Shown: positions 1-14,660 of the stretch, piece by piece
Layout of the letters: each line of letters starts with the position of its first letter
Numbering within the stretch: position 1 is the stretch's first letter
Assembly (NCBI RefSeq): GCF_964199755.1
Contig: NC_133906.1
Coordinates: 2,356,001-2,420,000 of the forward strand
DNA length: 64,000 nucleotides
Origin: Larus michahellis
Lineage: Eukaryota; Chordata; Aves; Charadriiformes; Laridae
Direction: 5' to 3'
Program-made: the position numbers and the translations under genes
The notes under the pieces: generated by a model
The model's database searches: none
What the model was told of the DNA's origin: nothing
The model's input: only the letters and a program-made list of their open reading frames with translations

Positions 1-3000
1 GATGTGCCAAATGGGCAGGGGGCTCCCAGGCGAGATGAGCTGTTGCAAACCCAGTCCAGGTCTGCTTCATGTCCTCCCCAGACACAGTAGTTCACTGGGA
101 GATTTGAAGGTGTCTCTGTCCTTGGAGACTTTCAAGGATTAGCTAGGTGTAACCATGGCCTGAGCTCGTGTTAGTGTTGGATATAGTCCCAAGAGAGGAC
201 CAGGGACGTCCAAGGAACCTTCCCACCCACCGCTGTAGAATTCTGTGCAGAGAAAACATCCTGGTAATATAAGCCATAACTCTTTCTAAAGTGTAAGAAA
301 TGAAATAACTGAGGTTGCTTGCTGACACCCAGGGTCACTGCATGCAATTCATGAGAAGCCGCTCACTGCGCAGAACCAAATGTTCCTGCCTATGAAAATC
401 ATATGCCAAGGTCACACAAGCAATCTGGACTCCGACCTTAGCACTCTGCTCACGCGCAAACCATTAGGCAAGGAAATACATAACAAACAGCCCCCAAAGA
501 TCCTAAAGGCCCTACACAGCTCCTACAATGCCTAGCAAGTCTCCTCTATCCATCACGTAGCGTCTCCCAGAGCAGTGCATCAAACTTTAATATCTTACTC
601 TTAGTCACACAAAGGCTGTAACAAGCCTGGCCTTTCATGCTACACAATCCACCAAATCAAAGGCTCTCTGACAGAACAGAGCACCTGAATATAATCTTTC
701 TCTCTCATCTAAATCCCATCTATTTCAGGGCTCTGCATACCCCTCATCACTGTGATATACATCAGCATTGCCAAACAGCCCATTTTCCTACTGTGTAAAA
801 CAATTGGGCATGTTTCTAATTAGACAAATATCATTAGACATAAGGCTATTGTAGGAGGGATGAAGAAAACCCCTATGTGAAATCAGAGCCAAGCCCACTG
901 TGCTCCAACAGCAATCACTTATTCCTCCATCCCTCCTTAAATGTGATGCTATGGGGCACTTTGCCCACATTTCCAAAGATAAAAAGCACACAGAGCTCAC
1001 TCCTGGGGGTGAAAAATGTTATAGGGAATCCAAGATTTAAAAAAAAGGCAAATAGAAGGATGTGAAGGAAATGTCTTCAAAATGGCTGCAAGATAGCAAT
1101 GCTAAGACTAATTCCTGGCAGGCAGGGATTTCACAGCTTAGAGGAGATTTTATAGAGGAAAACTGGGGACAGTGGCAACAACAAGTATGTTTCCCTACAA
1201 GAAGGGGTGGTGTGGGGATGTGTGCTGCTGCCGTGGCCAGGCTGGGTGTTTGGGGCACTGCTGGCTCCCCACGTGGCACGTGGGGACCGAGGCAAGCAGC
1301 CCGACTGCTGATGTCAGGATTTTCCCCTTGGACAAAGTGTCCAGAGAGGGAAGACGTGACTCAGATACGTTACGAGCTAGGCAGGGGCTTTCCAGTCTGT
1401 CACCTGCTTTTGTGCAAAGACATGTCCCGTCTTGTAAACCCTTGGGTAGGAGCAGAGAAGGGGTCTGAAGTGGGACTAGTGTGTTGGCTGGGGTCAGGGC
1501 ACCCCACTGCGGAAGCCGTATGCCATAGGTACTCTTGCTCAGAAGCAAGATGCCATGAATACAGGGTGTTGCACAGCCCCTGAAGGATGTGGCTAGCAGA
1601 GCAGAGCATCCCTTGCCCTTGGTGTTGGGGCTGGGGCTCGGTGGAGCTGCCTGACCGTGTTTCCCATCCCACAGACAGGGCACCCCACGGCTGGGGGTGT
1701 CCTGGAGCCTGCACACAGCCTGTGTCCATGTGTACCCCATCCCCTTAACACACAGCAGTGAGGACCAGCTCTGCCCAGGAGGCCCTGCATCCCATCCTGG
1801 TCCTCAGAGGAATGTCTGAGCCCTGTGCTCTGCCTTGGGAGCCTGGGGGTTTTATGGGATGTGGGCATGTCTCCCTTGTAGTGCCATGTCTTTGCTTTGC
1901 TGGGCTCTCTGCTGGGCTCTCAGGTTCGTGGGAGTGGAGCGGCAGGACTGGGACAGTGGTGGAGAGGAGGAAAACATCGTTAAGATTCACCATTTGCATC
2001 CATTCCCATTTGGGTCCCCGCGCAGCAGCAAAGTGTCTGGATTTGTGCAGTTGGCAGAGCAATCTCATGATCCCAGTGAATCAGAGATTATCAAGGGGGG
2101 AAAACTCGGGGCTTAGGTGGGATCAGGAGGAGGAGAGGAGGATTTGGAACTGGTCCGATGGGTTAAGCCACTTGTACTGGCTGAGATTAGACAGAGAAGG
2201 AGTCTGATTCAGATGCGAAATCTGCTGCCACCTCCTCTGAGCCCTACCCACACACTCCAGCATCTCGTGGGACAGGAGGGTGACAGCTTGTCCCAAAATA
2301 ATATATCTCAAAGGGCAGGAGTGGGACCTGGAGGCTCTTCCCTGCCCTCACCAGGGCTCCCCATGAGTGGTTTGAAGTGGTCCCTGCCCCTACTACCATC
2401 CTCAATGATCCCTTCTCTGATAAAGCATCAGTCTCCATGCCTGTCCGTTGAGTCCTGCCTCCCCTCTGCCCTGCCTCTCTCTCCTCTGGACAAGCCCCTT
2501 GTTAAGCCTGCAGATGGAGGGAGATGCAAATAATAGGCATTTACTGCTTCTCTTTCCCACGGGGATCCATCACCGGTAGCATCACAGCTTTCTTTTTTAC
2601 ATCTCCAGCCCTGTACAAGAAAAGGTCACCTCCATGCCTGCCTCCCTCTTGCCCAGGATGTTTCCCTGCTCCGATGGGGTCCAGTTCACTTCTTGCCTTG
2701 AAGTACTGCCGGTCTGCAAGGACAGGCAGCGCTGAATCCAGCCAGGAGCCCTCGGTCCCACAGAGATGCTCTGCTGTCCAGGGTTGCCACTGTTTTCCAG
2801 GACCTCTGCTCTCCTCTTGCCTGGTTGCATAGCCAGTGGTTGCTTCTGAAGCCCTCAGCCCCGCAGCGCTACACTTGCCCTGACATGGGATGTCTGCTGG
2901 GACCTGAGTGCTTGCAACACACACCTGTGTGCCTTGGCGTTTGACTGATGGGACATAGCATGGACCCCTGCCACCTTCCGAGCAGAGACGGGTCTGGTGG

Positions 3001-6000
3001 GTGCCCTCCGTGCCAATGAGTCGCAAGACCTTGGAGAGTTTCAAGGGTGAGGATAGGATGAAGGAAACCTAAAAAGAGCCAGTGATATGAAACATCCGCT
3101 GGCAGCAAAAAGAGCAGTCAGTAATGACAACACCTTCTGGCACTTTCCTTTCTATGGCGCATCCAAGAAGTGTCCCCCCAGGCTGCTGTGCAGACGCTTC
3201 TGGGAGTGGGTCCCAGGAACTCAAAGCACACAGCAGCTTCCAGTGGGTGCTGGGAGAGGAAAGCAAAAGGACCTTGTGTAGCTGCAAGAGGCAGCCTGGA
3301 AAAGGTGATGCAAAATTTGTCTCTGATAGCAATCCCCGTGCCTGGCAGTGGCCAAGGATGGCAAACACAGCCCTTCACGTGGCCACCACCTCCAGTCAAG
3401 CACAACCAGGAGACAGCCTGGACCTTGGACTCACCCTTGCAAACTCTCTGGAGAGGCAGGAACCAACATGGGAGACCCCAGTGTGCCACTATAGGAGGCT
3501 CTGGGTGGTAAATCCCTAAGTGCAGCCCTTGGCCTCCCTTTGGACACCCTATGGCCCCTGGAGGGTGGCGAACCCCCTTGCCCTGGTGCACTGGCACTGC
3601 CTGGCAGCAGGGCTCTCATGAGCGTTTGGAGGAGCACAAAGAGAGCCAGAGGTGGTAAAGAGTCCATTTTTAGTTGTAATTAAGCCCCAGGAATAAAATA
3701 TCAAAGTGCCAGCAGCCCTGAAGATGCTGCTGGTTCCCACACAGCAAGTGGGACCGCGCAGACAAAGCAGGGTAGGTGATTGGCAGGGGCTACTACTGGT
3801 GCCGGTGCCCACATCAGGGCAGATGTCTTCTGCATCCCCACCACACAATGGTAGGTTTTCATCATGCTTACCCGCTCTGTTTGCCCTGGGCATGGAGAGC
3901 TGTCCTGCAGTAGCCCAGGGCTGCAGGACTCGTGGGCAGGACAGCAGTGGGATAAATACCATCTAGCCACAAGTCACGGTCCCAGAGCAGCACCCTGCTT
4001 GTGCCATTCCCAGCCATCAGCTGCCTCCTGAGAAGAAAATAACTGTCTCCTTATGGGGAGCAGGAGCACCAGACCTGCCAGAGCCGGTAGCAGGAGCTGC
4101 ATGCTTGTATAGGAAGGAGACCTAATGAGGTGCTTTATTAATTGCGTTGTGAACTTTTCCTTTAATGATTCTACCCACAACTCCCTCTAGTTAAAGCTAA
4201 TGGCCTGTAGCATGTTCAGCAGATGGATTACCCATAGGTGCCCAGACAGCTGGGCCCAGCTGATAGAGGGGTGCGTGGGGGCTACCAGCAAGGCAGACAC
4301 ATCACCCGCTGCTCCCTGTTGTCCCATGGCCCCACGTTACTGGTAGGGGCTTTGCTGGACCCCCCGGGATAGAGGGATCTTGGGGCGCCCTGTCCTTGCC
4401 CATGCACCCAGAGCAGCAGCCTGTGGCGGCGACGCTGGTACCAGGATCTCTCTCGAGCCCTTGGTGGTCGAGTGAACAGTCAGCAAGAGGGGGTTCCCCA
4501 TTGCAGAGAGTCACAGTGGGGCAGATTGCTGGGCTTCGTTGCCCCATGGCTTGAGTGTGGCTCCATTTGGGCCAGCTGGGTCCATGCTGCAGTGCAGTTT
4601 TCTCCTTCTTTGCTTCTGCACAAGGCAGAGCTTGGCCTGGAGATGGCAAGAAGAGCCCCGTCGGAGAGCAGGAGCACAGTCCACAGGCATCCCCTGCACC
4701 AGGGCACCAGGGTTCTACTCAGTGGCCAGTGGCCGGCCACCTCCACTCATCCCAGGATGCTGGTCTCGGGGCTTCACAGACCCCATTCAAGTTCAAAGTC
4801 GGGATCCAGCCTCATTATTTAAATTAAACTATGGGGAACGCTCCCCCAAAATAACCAATTACCACCGGCCAATGCTGATACCCAGCCCCATGAGAACAGT
4901 GGGGGCAAATGGTCTGTGCTGCCCTGTCCCAGGCTGACCCTGGCAGAGCAGGATGGTCTTTCCAGTAAGTCAGCAGCGCACATGTTATCACACAGATTAT
5001 ACAGTGCCTTGTGAGAAGATATTGATTTCCAGCGCCTGCGGACTGCAGGGGTCACGGCGACCAGCTGCATTAAGCACTGAGCATTAATGAAACGTGGCCA
5101 GCCGGCTCCCTGCTGCGAGAGCGTAGACCCGCGCTCCGTAAAAAACCCCGTGGGTGCCATGGCTGGGTTCATGAGCCAAGAAAGGGCAGTTAAATCCTGC
5201 ATGGTTTAGCCAGGAGTCTGTCTTCCATGGACCTTCTCCAGGTACCTCTCCATCAGATAACCCCGTGTCCTAGACCTGCGTTCTGCCCCGCATCCCATCA
5301 CAGGTCTTCAGCTCTTTCCCTGCCCCTTCTAACCATGCTCTCCTGGCATCAGGGCTGCGTTTTTCATGGTGCGCAGCGGAGTTAAGGGTGGGCACGGGCA
5401 GCTCTGGAGCCGGCTGCTGGGGCTCATCACACACACTGGGGTATGTCTGGAGGCTGAGCAGAGGAAGGGGAATAAATTAGCAGCTTCAAGTGGAGCTGGA
5501 GGTTTCCACGTGGGAGTTTGCTTCATTTTTAAAGCAAGTGCTGGTGAAGACTCTGCATTTCAGCCTGTCCACGTCCCATTAGTGAGTAACTTGGATGTGT
5601 TTGTATTTAGTGTTGGCATTAATTAGTGGTGGGAGATGGGGTGAGTGTGAGCTCCAGCTCTCTGCAGACGAGGTGACTCATCCATCCCCTCTTCTTCGCC
5701 GCAGACTTTCTGCCGTAGCTCCGTTAGCCTCAGCCACCCCCCTGCACCTGGGGAACCTCTGCAGAGCAGCTTGCACGTGCCCACCACTCTCCTGCGGACC
5801 ACGCTATGGTAAGTGCCTGATACAAATTCCCTTCCCAGCTCTGGCTGCTACCACATGACAAGCCTGTTGCTTTGCTGCCTGAGCCTGCAGTGAAAGGTGA
5901 GAGTATTTTTAGCCTTGGACCAATTTTCCGCAAAGGCACCATACCGTGCCGTGTGTCTCCTATAGGACCACATCACTCTGCCATTGTTGGGGCTCTCCCT

Positions 6001-9000
6001 GGGCTGTGTTGAGGTGTTGGGGCCTGGGGAGGTCCCCAAATCAACACCCTTTCTGAGCCCTGCAACCATCAGGAGTTTGTAAGCTGCTGCTCCAAGGGTG
6101 CTCAGGGCTTTGCCCCGTAGTCCATGCTCATCCTGTTGTTTCATGGAGGAGCACAGGGCAAGGCACAGTGCAGGTGGCTGCAGAGATGCTGTGGGAGGTC
6201 TGGGCACTGCCAGGGTCACATCAGCCCCTCTTCAACCATCCAGCCTGCAGCAGCCCGTGGTCTCTGCTAAGCACCCAGATCAGAGGGGGTGGGCTGGGTA
6301 TAGGGAAGGGATGAGGCAGGATGGCTCAGCCTTGGGGAACCTGTGCACAGAGGGGCTGTGGGCTGCTTGGAGGGGCAAGGAGACATCAGAGAGCTGAGGG
6401 GGGGCTGCCTTGGTGCAGGAGAAGTGACAGTTTTGAGACAGGACCACAGCAGACAGAATAGGGGGGCTTTATAAAATAGTATGTCCTTTGTTCTGCCTCT
6501 TCCTGAGGTCTCTGTGCCTGAAGCCAACTTCGTTTCTGTTGAAACAAAGCCTGGCATGGAACTTTAGAAGCTCCGTTTGTTACAGAGGTGAGCAGACCCA
6601 CTGCCTGGGTGCTGCAGGTCAGGGAAGGGCTGAAGGATGGCTGCAGGGCAGCAGGACAGACAGGCAGTGGGTGCGGGCTGGCACCCGTGCCACTGTCCAG
6701 GGGATTAACGAGAAGTGCACTATGCAGGGTCGTGAGCAGGTCTGCTACAGCATCTGCCCAGAGCCGGTGTGTCTGGAGACCCATGAACTCCCTGTGTTTA
6801 CCCAGACACCCTCCCCGAATCCTCGTCTGCCATGCACATGCAACATTTGCATCCACATCACCCTTGTTTAGGGCTTGGGGGGCAGCTGTAGGACAGCCCA
6901 GTGGCTGTGGTGAGAGAGACCACCTCTCTACAGTGGACATGGCAAAGCACTTCCCCAGACCAGCTTTTTTGCTTGGGTCACATCCTCAGAAGAAGTCACC
7001 ACGCCTTAATGAAAGACACAAGGACATCCATGGTGACCAAAGCCATGTCCTTCGCTGTGAAGTTCCTCCGTGGAGCACAGTTTGGTCAGGCTCAAGCTCC
7101 CAGCCATCAGCAAATGCGGAGCTGCAGAGGATGCTTAGCTGTGCCCTGCTAGGGATGGCCACCAGCCTGGAGGAGCTATTGGTAGCCCAGGAAAGCCAAC
7201 CACCCCCCAGGCTCAGCGGTTAGCAGCAGCAGAGCAGAGCAAATCCCCCCCAGCCATCTCCATACAAAGGCAGAAGGAAAGCAGGGGTCGCGGGCACCAG
7301 CCCAAGGGGCCCTTCATGTGCTTGTGTCCCATGAGAGTCTTGTTTCCTGCCTCTTGAACACAGAGCAGCTGGGTTTTTTCCCCTCCTATAGCTGGATTTT
7401 TGCTGAATGTTTTGTCCTGGATCAGCTGAAAATAGCTCCAGTCAATCTTAACAATTCATTAGCTCGGTTTTGTCATGAAGCTGTTGTTGCTTTTGCTTGC
7501 ACAGGAGGCGAATGGCTCCAGCGGTGGCAGAGCACCGCGTTTGCTGCCGACAGCTTCCCTGCAGACTGCTGCTCGCTGGGGCTCTAGCTTCAAAGGCAAT
7601 TTCCATGGGCTGCACTTGCCTGACCCCAATCCTGGCATTTATTATGTGCTCGTTTGATGCAATGCAATCCAAGGCAATTAGCTCACCCTTTATCCTGATG
7701 CCTGTCCAAACACCAGAGTGGCACTTTCCCAGCTTGTGCACGGGTACCTCTTTCCATGGGAGCTCAGGCCAACACTCCGGTCAGCACCCTTAGCATGGTG
7801 GGATGGATTTTTTTGGTTTTTTTTTAGTTTTTGAAGCACCTTGGTCTAATACCATCAATTCAGAGCAGGGGCGAGCTAACCCAGCACACGTGTTGCTTCT
7901 GGCCTTCCATTAATCGCTGTTCAGCTGTGCATCCCGAATGAGAACAGCCACGGTTGATATCTTCATAGCTTCAGCTCTGTGTCTCCCCATTTCCCGCATG
8001 GGGAGCAGGGGTTTTATTACCAGCAATGTCCTCTCCTGGCTGCCCTTATATTTATGGCAGTCCTTCTTTTTTATAGCCAATTTTGTAGAGTGCCCAGCAG
8101 TTAGCTCAACTGCTTCCTTTCATTTCTGCATTATTGCCAATTTCCTGTTCCACAGACTAAATTTATCACATCTTTAATTGTTTGATAACTCCTAGAACCA
8201 GCTTAGAGTCACCCTTCCCTATTCCGGCCCCATTCCCTACGTGCAGGCTTCATGCTCCCATCCCCAGCACATGTCTTAAGTCCCCTCCCAGCACATATCT
8301 ACAAAGAAGACTCCAGCCTGCGCGCCAGTCTCAGCATCTCTCGGGTGCTTTTGGCCTCCTTTCTCTCATTTTAATTTGCCAGCCCCATCCTAGCTCAGCA
8401 TCCGTACTTTGGTCCGTTTCCAGTTTATCTTGAGAGTCCTTGCATTGTGCGTGGGTCCGCCCGGAGGTCTTCCTCCTGCCAGTGAAGGCAGCATTATCCT
8501 GCAGACATTTGCTCTGAGCTGTGTCCTTCTCAGCTCATGCCTGTCCCAAAGCAGATGCCAGGACTTCTGCCAGGTATGAACAGCCTCTGGCAGGGGTAGG
8601 TCCGCGCCTGCATTTGGGCTGTGAGGTGAGTAAGGGAGAGGAAGAAGGATGCTGTTGTGTTGGGACAACCTGGTCCTTCCAGAAGAGTGCTCCAGCCTCT
8701 GCTCTGAGGCTGACAACTGCTCCTGGACCAGAGCGCAACACTATGAGACCATTTTTCACTTTAGCTCCTGAAGTCCTGGTGCTTACTCATTTCTTTGAGC
8801 TATTCAGAGGTCTCTGATGACTCTTTTGGTATCTGCTGTCCTACACTGCTGAGCCAACAGCATCCTGGCTGCTGGTTGCGTCCTCAGTCTGGCCCAGCAG
8901 GGAGATCTGCAGACCGGCTGCTCGGGCTGCTTCATGGTGGGTTCTGCTCCAGCAAAGATTTCCCTCCTGACTGCAGGCTGCTTCGCAAGCTTTTCTGGGA

Positions 9001-9884
9001 AGCTTCCAGCTTTGCTCCTATAATCAATTTTAGCCAGAATTTGTAGTGCCTCCAGTTATTGCTCTGGTTTTGTTTCAGTTCTGACAGCCTTCTGGCCTCT
9101 GGCAATTTGTGGGACTACTTTTGGGTGCCAACTCCCTCCCAGTGCCTCAGAACCACTGCTGAAGGTGGGTGCACACGGTGGGCACGTGTTGGGGCACACA
9201 GCCTGGCCCTCCTTCGGCAGGCTGCCAGCCTCCTGGCACAGGGTTGCTCCCAGGTGCCCATCCCCAAAAACCTGCAGCAAGCCCTCCAACCAGGTTGGAT
9301 GCCTGAATCTCAGCCCCAAGGCTGAGCCCCGCAGCTTTTTCAGCGGCCTGGCATGGAGGCGGTTGTCTCTGTGCCCTGAAGAGAGTTTGTGGGGCCTCCA
9401 GAAAGGGCAGGGACAGTTTGAAAGGCATCAGTGTGAAGAGAGGCTTGGGGGGAAGAGGCACACACCCCCCACAGATCACCCCGTACTGAGTTACACATTT
9501 CAGGGTCTCCATTCCGTGCCTGATCACAGCTCAAAGACACCAAGTCGTGCCAAGACTTTCTGCTGAATAACATCTGAACGTCCCAGGGCTGTGCTATCGC
9601 AGAGAGGGTTGAGCATCACCTCTGTGCAGAGCCACGGCAGCAGTGCACCCTTGCAGGAAGGATCCTTGTCCGTTGCAACGCTCATCCATCCATTTGGGAC
9701 CAGTTTGTTGTCCTTATTGCTTCAGGCTGCCTTTGATACATGAATTAGATGGGTCTCAGTGCTGTGCCCCATTTGCACCTAATTGTGTGGAATCCCTAAA
9801 GCCCAGGGGGGAGCAGCCAGTCCTCAGTCGAGGTCCTGTCCCAGCCTTTACACCTCCCCCCTGCAGTGTTGGAGGTGACAGCTA

Positions 9885-10135
9885 CCTTTTAAGGGTAATT
9901 TGGAGACATAGAATTACCAGGGGGCTTCACGCCTTGCATTGTTAGTGCTTGTCAAATATTTATGAAAAAACAATCTGAGGATAATTAATTCAGCAGCGAT
10001 GGCAAAGCCCGGCTGAGATTTATTTGATGGATATGATTGGAGCATGGACAGAGCTCTGCCAAGTCCAGGAAAGTGTATCATCAATAATAGATTTGTCAAT
10101 AGATGAAAACATCATCAGATAAGCTAGCCTTGAGT
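9885..10135. promoter_or_regulatory. Candidate conserved non-coding element
   Basis: This AT-rich island contains several homeodomain-type cores (AATTAATT near 9984, AATAAT near 10083) and AGATAAG at 10118-10124, in GC-rich surroundings without repeats. It is called on composition and motif density only. Confidence 0.3.
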
Positions 10136-11334
10136 GCCACCTGGCCAGCACATGCCCGCAGTCATCCATGGCAAATGCCCTGAGGGATGGGCTCCATCCT
10201 GCCCTGGCAAAACAGCTGCCCCATAGCTCCAAGTGCCACCTCTCTGGGCTGGAGTCCTGGTAGCCAGTGGCAGGGGACCATCAAGAGCATCTAGCCACTC
10301 CACACAGCTGGCTCCTCAGGGGACAAGGGATGGGACACAATCATCGGCAGGGGGGAGAGGCTGGGGGTAAAGAGCCCCAGCGCTGGCCATGTGCCATCAT
10401 TCCTCCGTTTGGTGTCACCGCCGTCCCCAGGGCAGCCCCTACTCTGGGATGCATGGCACAAAGGCGACCTTGAGCACTGGGAGGGCCATGCTCTTTCCCT
10501 GAATAGCTGCCCTGACGCACCATGCCCACAGGGTACCCCTGACCCCAGCTCTGCTGCCCAGCAACGGCCAGTCTGGGGCTGGAGGGTCTCGCGGGGGGCC
10601 GCACACACTGAGCCCATTCATCCGCCAGAAAGGGGCCCTTGTTCCCTGCAGACAGGCTGCAGGGGCCGGACCAGCTGCGGCGATGCGGGTCCACCCAGGG
10701 CAGAAGCAGCCCCGGGCGCTTCACAGCCCGGCTGGCTCCAGCAGGGCTGGCCGATGAGCTACGCCATGGTGTTTCCCACTTCTGGCAGCCGCGGGCAGGG
10801 GTGGGGGCAGGGGTGCAGGCAGGGCTCCACAGCCTCCAGCTGCCACTCGTCTTCCGAGGCTGGGGCAGGCTGTGCTAGGACATCATTCCCGATGCACTGG
10901 GCAGGGTCTGGAACCCGCTGCTCCATTGAATCCAGGGAAACAGGGACTGTCCCCTTCTCCTGGCACACACCATGCTGGGCGGACATGGAGCAGCCCAGTG
11001 AGGAAGTGCTGCAGGCTGGCTCAGGGGGAAGCAGGACGGATGCTGGGGGGTTGATGCAGTGATGACCCCGTCCTGTCCTGCGGCTTCTCCTCGCCAATGC
11101 TCCTGCTCTGACAAATCCCAGCACCCCACTTCCAGCACCCTGCAGCCCCTAGGGTTGTGAGTGGAGCACCTTCCATGGGATATCCTCCTTTCAGGGGATG
11201 CTGGGCTTGACTGGACCCAAGGGACCATGCCACCCTGGGCAGGGTTGCCCCTGCTCCCCATGGGCATCGGGGCTCCCCAGCCGCCCGGGTTGCTGGCTCA
11301 GGCTGTTTCTCATCCATCTGCTCTCCTGTCACAT

Positions 11335-11480
11335 CCCCATCTCCCTGATTATTTTAATGAGGATAATGATTCACACCTGGGCAATTCAAACCCGCTAACA
11401 ATAACAATTTTAATTAGTTTCCACTACAAATCTGAAACGTCGTCATTAACATTTAAAACGCTTGCGATTGGCAAATCCGT
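11335..11480. promoter_or_regulatory. Candidate conserved non-coding element
   Basis: This AT-rich island of about 145 bases has repeated ATTA/TAAT cores and GCGATTGGCAAATCC near its right edge (an inverted CCAAT plus an NFI-like half site). No repeat or coding match. Confidence 0.3.
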
Positions 11481-14400
11481 ATAAAGCAAGGCCTGGATGG
11501 GCTGGGGGGAGCTGTGGGAGGGGCAGGCAGGGCTCAGGGGTGCAGGTGGGATGGAGCAACCCACAAGAAGGGGGCAAGGCCACATACTCACACACCGTGG
11601 CCCTGAGATCTTCTGCTCCATTCCAGCTATCCCCCAACCCATCACGGGGGTGGGTGGCAGGGAAATGCATCACCCAGGCACTTCGGTGAGCGTGGGCAGG
11701 GACCAGATCCTGGCATTTGGTGGCACCTAGCCTGTTTGTAGTGGCATGTGAGCTGCAGCCTCTGGGGACTTGCGTGGGCAGGCATACCCAGGTTGGGGGA
11801 TACCCATCACCCAGGCAGCGATGCACCTCCAAGCAGGGGCACCTACATGACCAACACAGCAGGTCACCATGCCCCATGCCATGCACACAGGAGACCAGGA
11901 GAAGGGGACATGTCCCAGAGACTCACCCCACTTCCCCAGGACTCTCTTGAACCCCAGAAAACCTCTGCTCACCAAAAAAGCTTTGATACAGATGTCCCCC
12001 TGCACCACAGCATCTGAAGACCACGAGCATTGGGGTTAAGCCTGTCTCTGTCCTACACCCAACCATTTGCCCCACAGCAGCTCCCAGTGCTTCTCCCTCC
12101 AGGCAGCCCTGATCAGCCCCAGCACAGCTCTGCCCAAGCAGCCCTGCAGAAGATGGGGAAACCTTGGAGGGGACCAGGGACAGTTGCAAACACATCCCTC
12201 TCTCACCTAAGGTGTAAGACTGACTGGGGAAGAAGTGGTGGTGCCCTAAAGGTAGATAAAGGGAATTTTTTATGAGGGTAGGAAGAGACAGTGTGCTGGA
12301 GTGCAGAGCCAGGTTGAGCAGGCTCTGGGTGGTGTGGTCTATGTGCAGATCATCCATCACCTGTGGGCACACATGAGGAATGCTCCCTGGATCAGCAAGC
12401 CTTTCTGACCCAGCCCCTCCAAGCTCACCCGTTGGTGCATTGCTGTCTCCAAGGGTCCTTCTCACCCAAGGTACAGACACAGCTGGCGGGGTAAGGGGTC
12501 GGGGGCTCTGGGCAGGCTCCTGCAGGGGCTTAGGTATGGATAGCGCAGGTCTGGGGATTCAGAGGCACTGGGAGCAGAGCAGACCTGCTGCTGTCATCCT
12601 GTCATGCACCTTTTCCTCTGCACAGTGGAGGACTGCCTGATTGCCCTGACTCCTCATCAGCCCGGCATGAGCTAACACAGCCCCACGTTCCTACTGCTTT
12701 TGCATCTGCCTCCCATCTTTCCTCCACTGGAGGCATCTGTGGCCCCATTCGTGGGCATTACCCTTGCTTGGCTTGCTCAGGCATGTGCGGCAGGGGACCA
12801 CACTCCAAGAAGTTGCTCCAGGCACTACAGGGAACAAGGGGAAAAGACAACATCAATGATGCTTTGGTCCAGCTGCTGCCTCTGGGAGGTGGGTTGTGTG
12901 TCCCCTAGGATCCTGGGCTCAGCTTTCCCTCGATACCAGGTCTGCCTTTGCAAAGTGGAGCCCTTCTCAGGCTGGTGCTCGCCTGTCCCTGGAGGAAGCT
13001 GGAGGAAGAAACACTTCCACAGTGCCCAGCTCAGGCAACCTGTCAGTGATCACATCAATCATTCAGCCGAGCCTGGCCTCACGGGATGTGTTTAGCAGGA
13101 GGATCTGGAATAATGCTGGGCAAGGATGTCGAGCAGCACATGCGAGGCCCGCGTGCGTGTTGCCCCAGCAGCAGGGCAACGAGATGCTCTCCTGAAGGCA
13201 GCAGAAATGAGCAGCAGAGCTGAAGCTGCAGTTTCAGGGCAATGGGGACTCAGCAGTCCCCTGAGGGTGTTCCAGCAATGGGGGAGCAGCCAGGACTCCT
13301 CCATCCCAAGATGTCCTGGTAGCTGGGCTGCCACAGGGTCCAGGAGCTTGCAGGGTGCAGGATGGAGACTGGCTGCTGGCAGGGGATGTGGCAGCAGGGG
13401 AAGGGTGACCCACAGCCTGGGCAGGGACCTTGTCAGACTGGGGACAGGACTGCGGTCCTGAGGCTGTTTGATGTTCTTGGAGCTGTTTCCCTCCAGGGTT
13501 GTCCAGCTCTCTGCTTGCTGATGGAAGGAGCTGCCTGTGTCCTGCCCTGCTGAGAGCTTTCCTCCAGACTGGCAAGCCCAGGGGTCACGAGGGCTGGAGC
13601 TGTTTCCCTTGTGCCTGCCTTGCCAGTTGTTGGGCAGGGACACAAGGGGCCGTGAAGGGGCCATTGAGTACCTGTTGTCACAGCAGTGCAACGAGGGGCA
13701 GCGGGGTGGGAAGGGGACAAGGGCTGTGTCTCCACGTCAGCCCAAGGCCACCATTAACCAGGACAGACCCTGCAGCCCCAAGCTGGTGGGGAAGGGCCAG
13801 TTGTCCTAGCGATTCCCCCACCCCAGCTGCATCCCAGTGCCAGCTCTTGGTAAGGTGAGATCCTGCCTGTCTTGTGCCCAAGGTGCAGCGGTTTCTCTGG
13901 CCCTGGGACATGGGGCAGTGAAGGGCCGTGCACCTTTCCTGCATCTCTTGTGAACAGGAGGTGATAGGCAGTAGGGAACAGCGTTGTGGCCAGGTCTTGG
14001 GCATGGTGAGTCCCACTGTGGCCCTGATCCTGCATCCTTCTCCTGGGTAGAGATTCTGCTTTACTGCTTCCCTCCAGCACCCCAACGCCCAGGGACCAGT
14101 CGAGACCAGCTCTGTTGCAGAGTGGACACCAATAAGCTTAGGGCAGGGTGGGCAGCTGACCCCCTTGCCACCCCAGAGTCCCCTAGCCTCAGCACCGTGC
14201 AGGGGACTCTTGGGCAGACTTGAGTGCTGCAGAGCATCCTGCCCTCCCTGGCCCACAGCAGAGAGGAAGACCACAGCAGAAATGGAGGATGACCACAGTA
14301 GAGATGAGATGATGAAGCCAACACAGAAAGACTTGGGACAGGGTGGTAGCACCATTGCTGAGAGCCCTGGACCATCCCCACAGCCAGAGCCTGGCCAAAC

Positions 14401-14499
14401 CCAGGTTCAGCAGCTTCCTGAGGGGCTGGCAGGCAGCAAGCTGCCGGGGCAGAATGTATGAGTGAAGATTACAGCCACCTCTTCTCCCTCCCCCAGCTA

Positions 14500-14660
14500 C
14501 ACCGGCTGTTGTCTTAGTGTAAACAAGGTATTTAATATGCAGAAGCACTCATTAGCATCTCCTGGTTTCAGCGGCGCCGTGTCTGCAGCTGGACTCACGG
14601 GACATGTCACAGGAAATCTCTACACACAACTTTTAATTACAGACAAATGGGTGGACACGT
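14500..14660. promoter_or_regulatory. Candidate conserved non-coding element
   Basis: This AT-richer island has TGTAAACA (forkhead-type, at 14518), CATTAGCAT and TTTTAATTACAG. The composition contrasts with both flanks. Confidence 0.28.
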
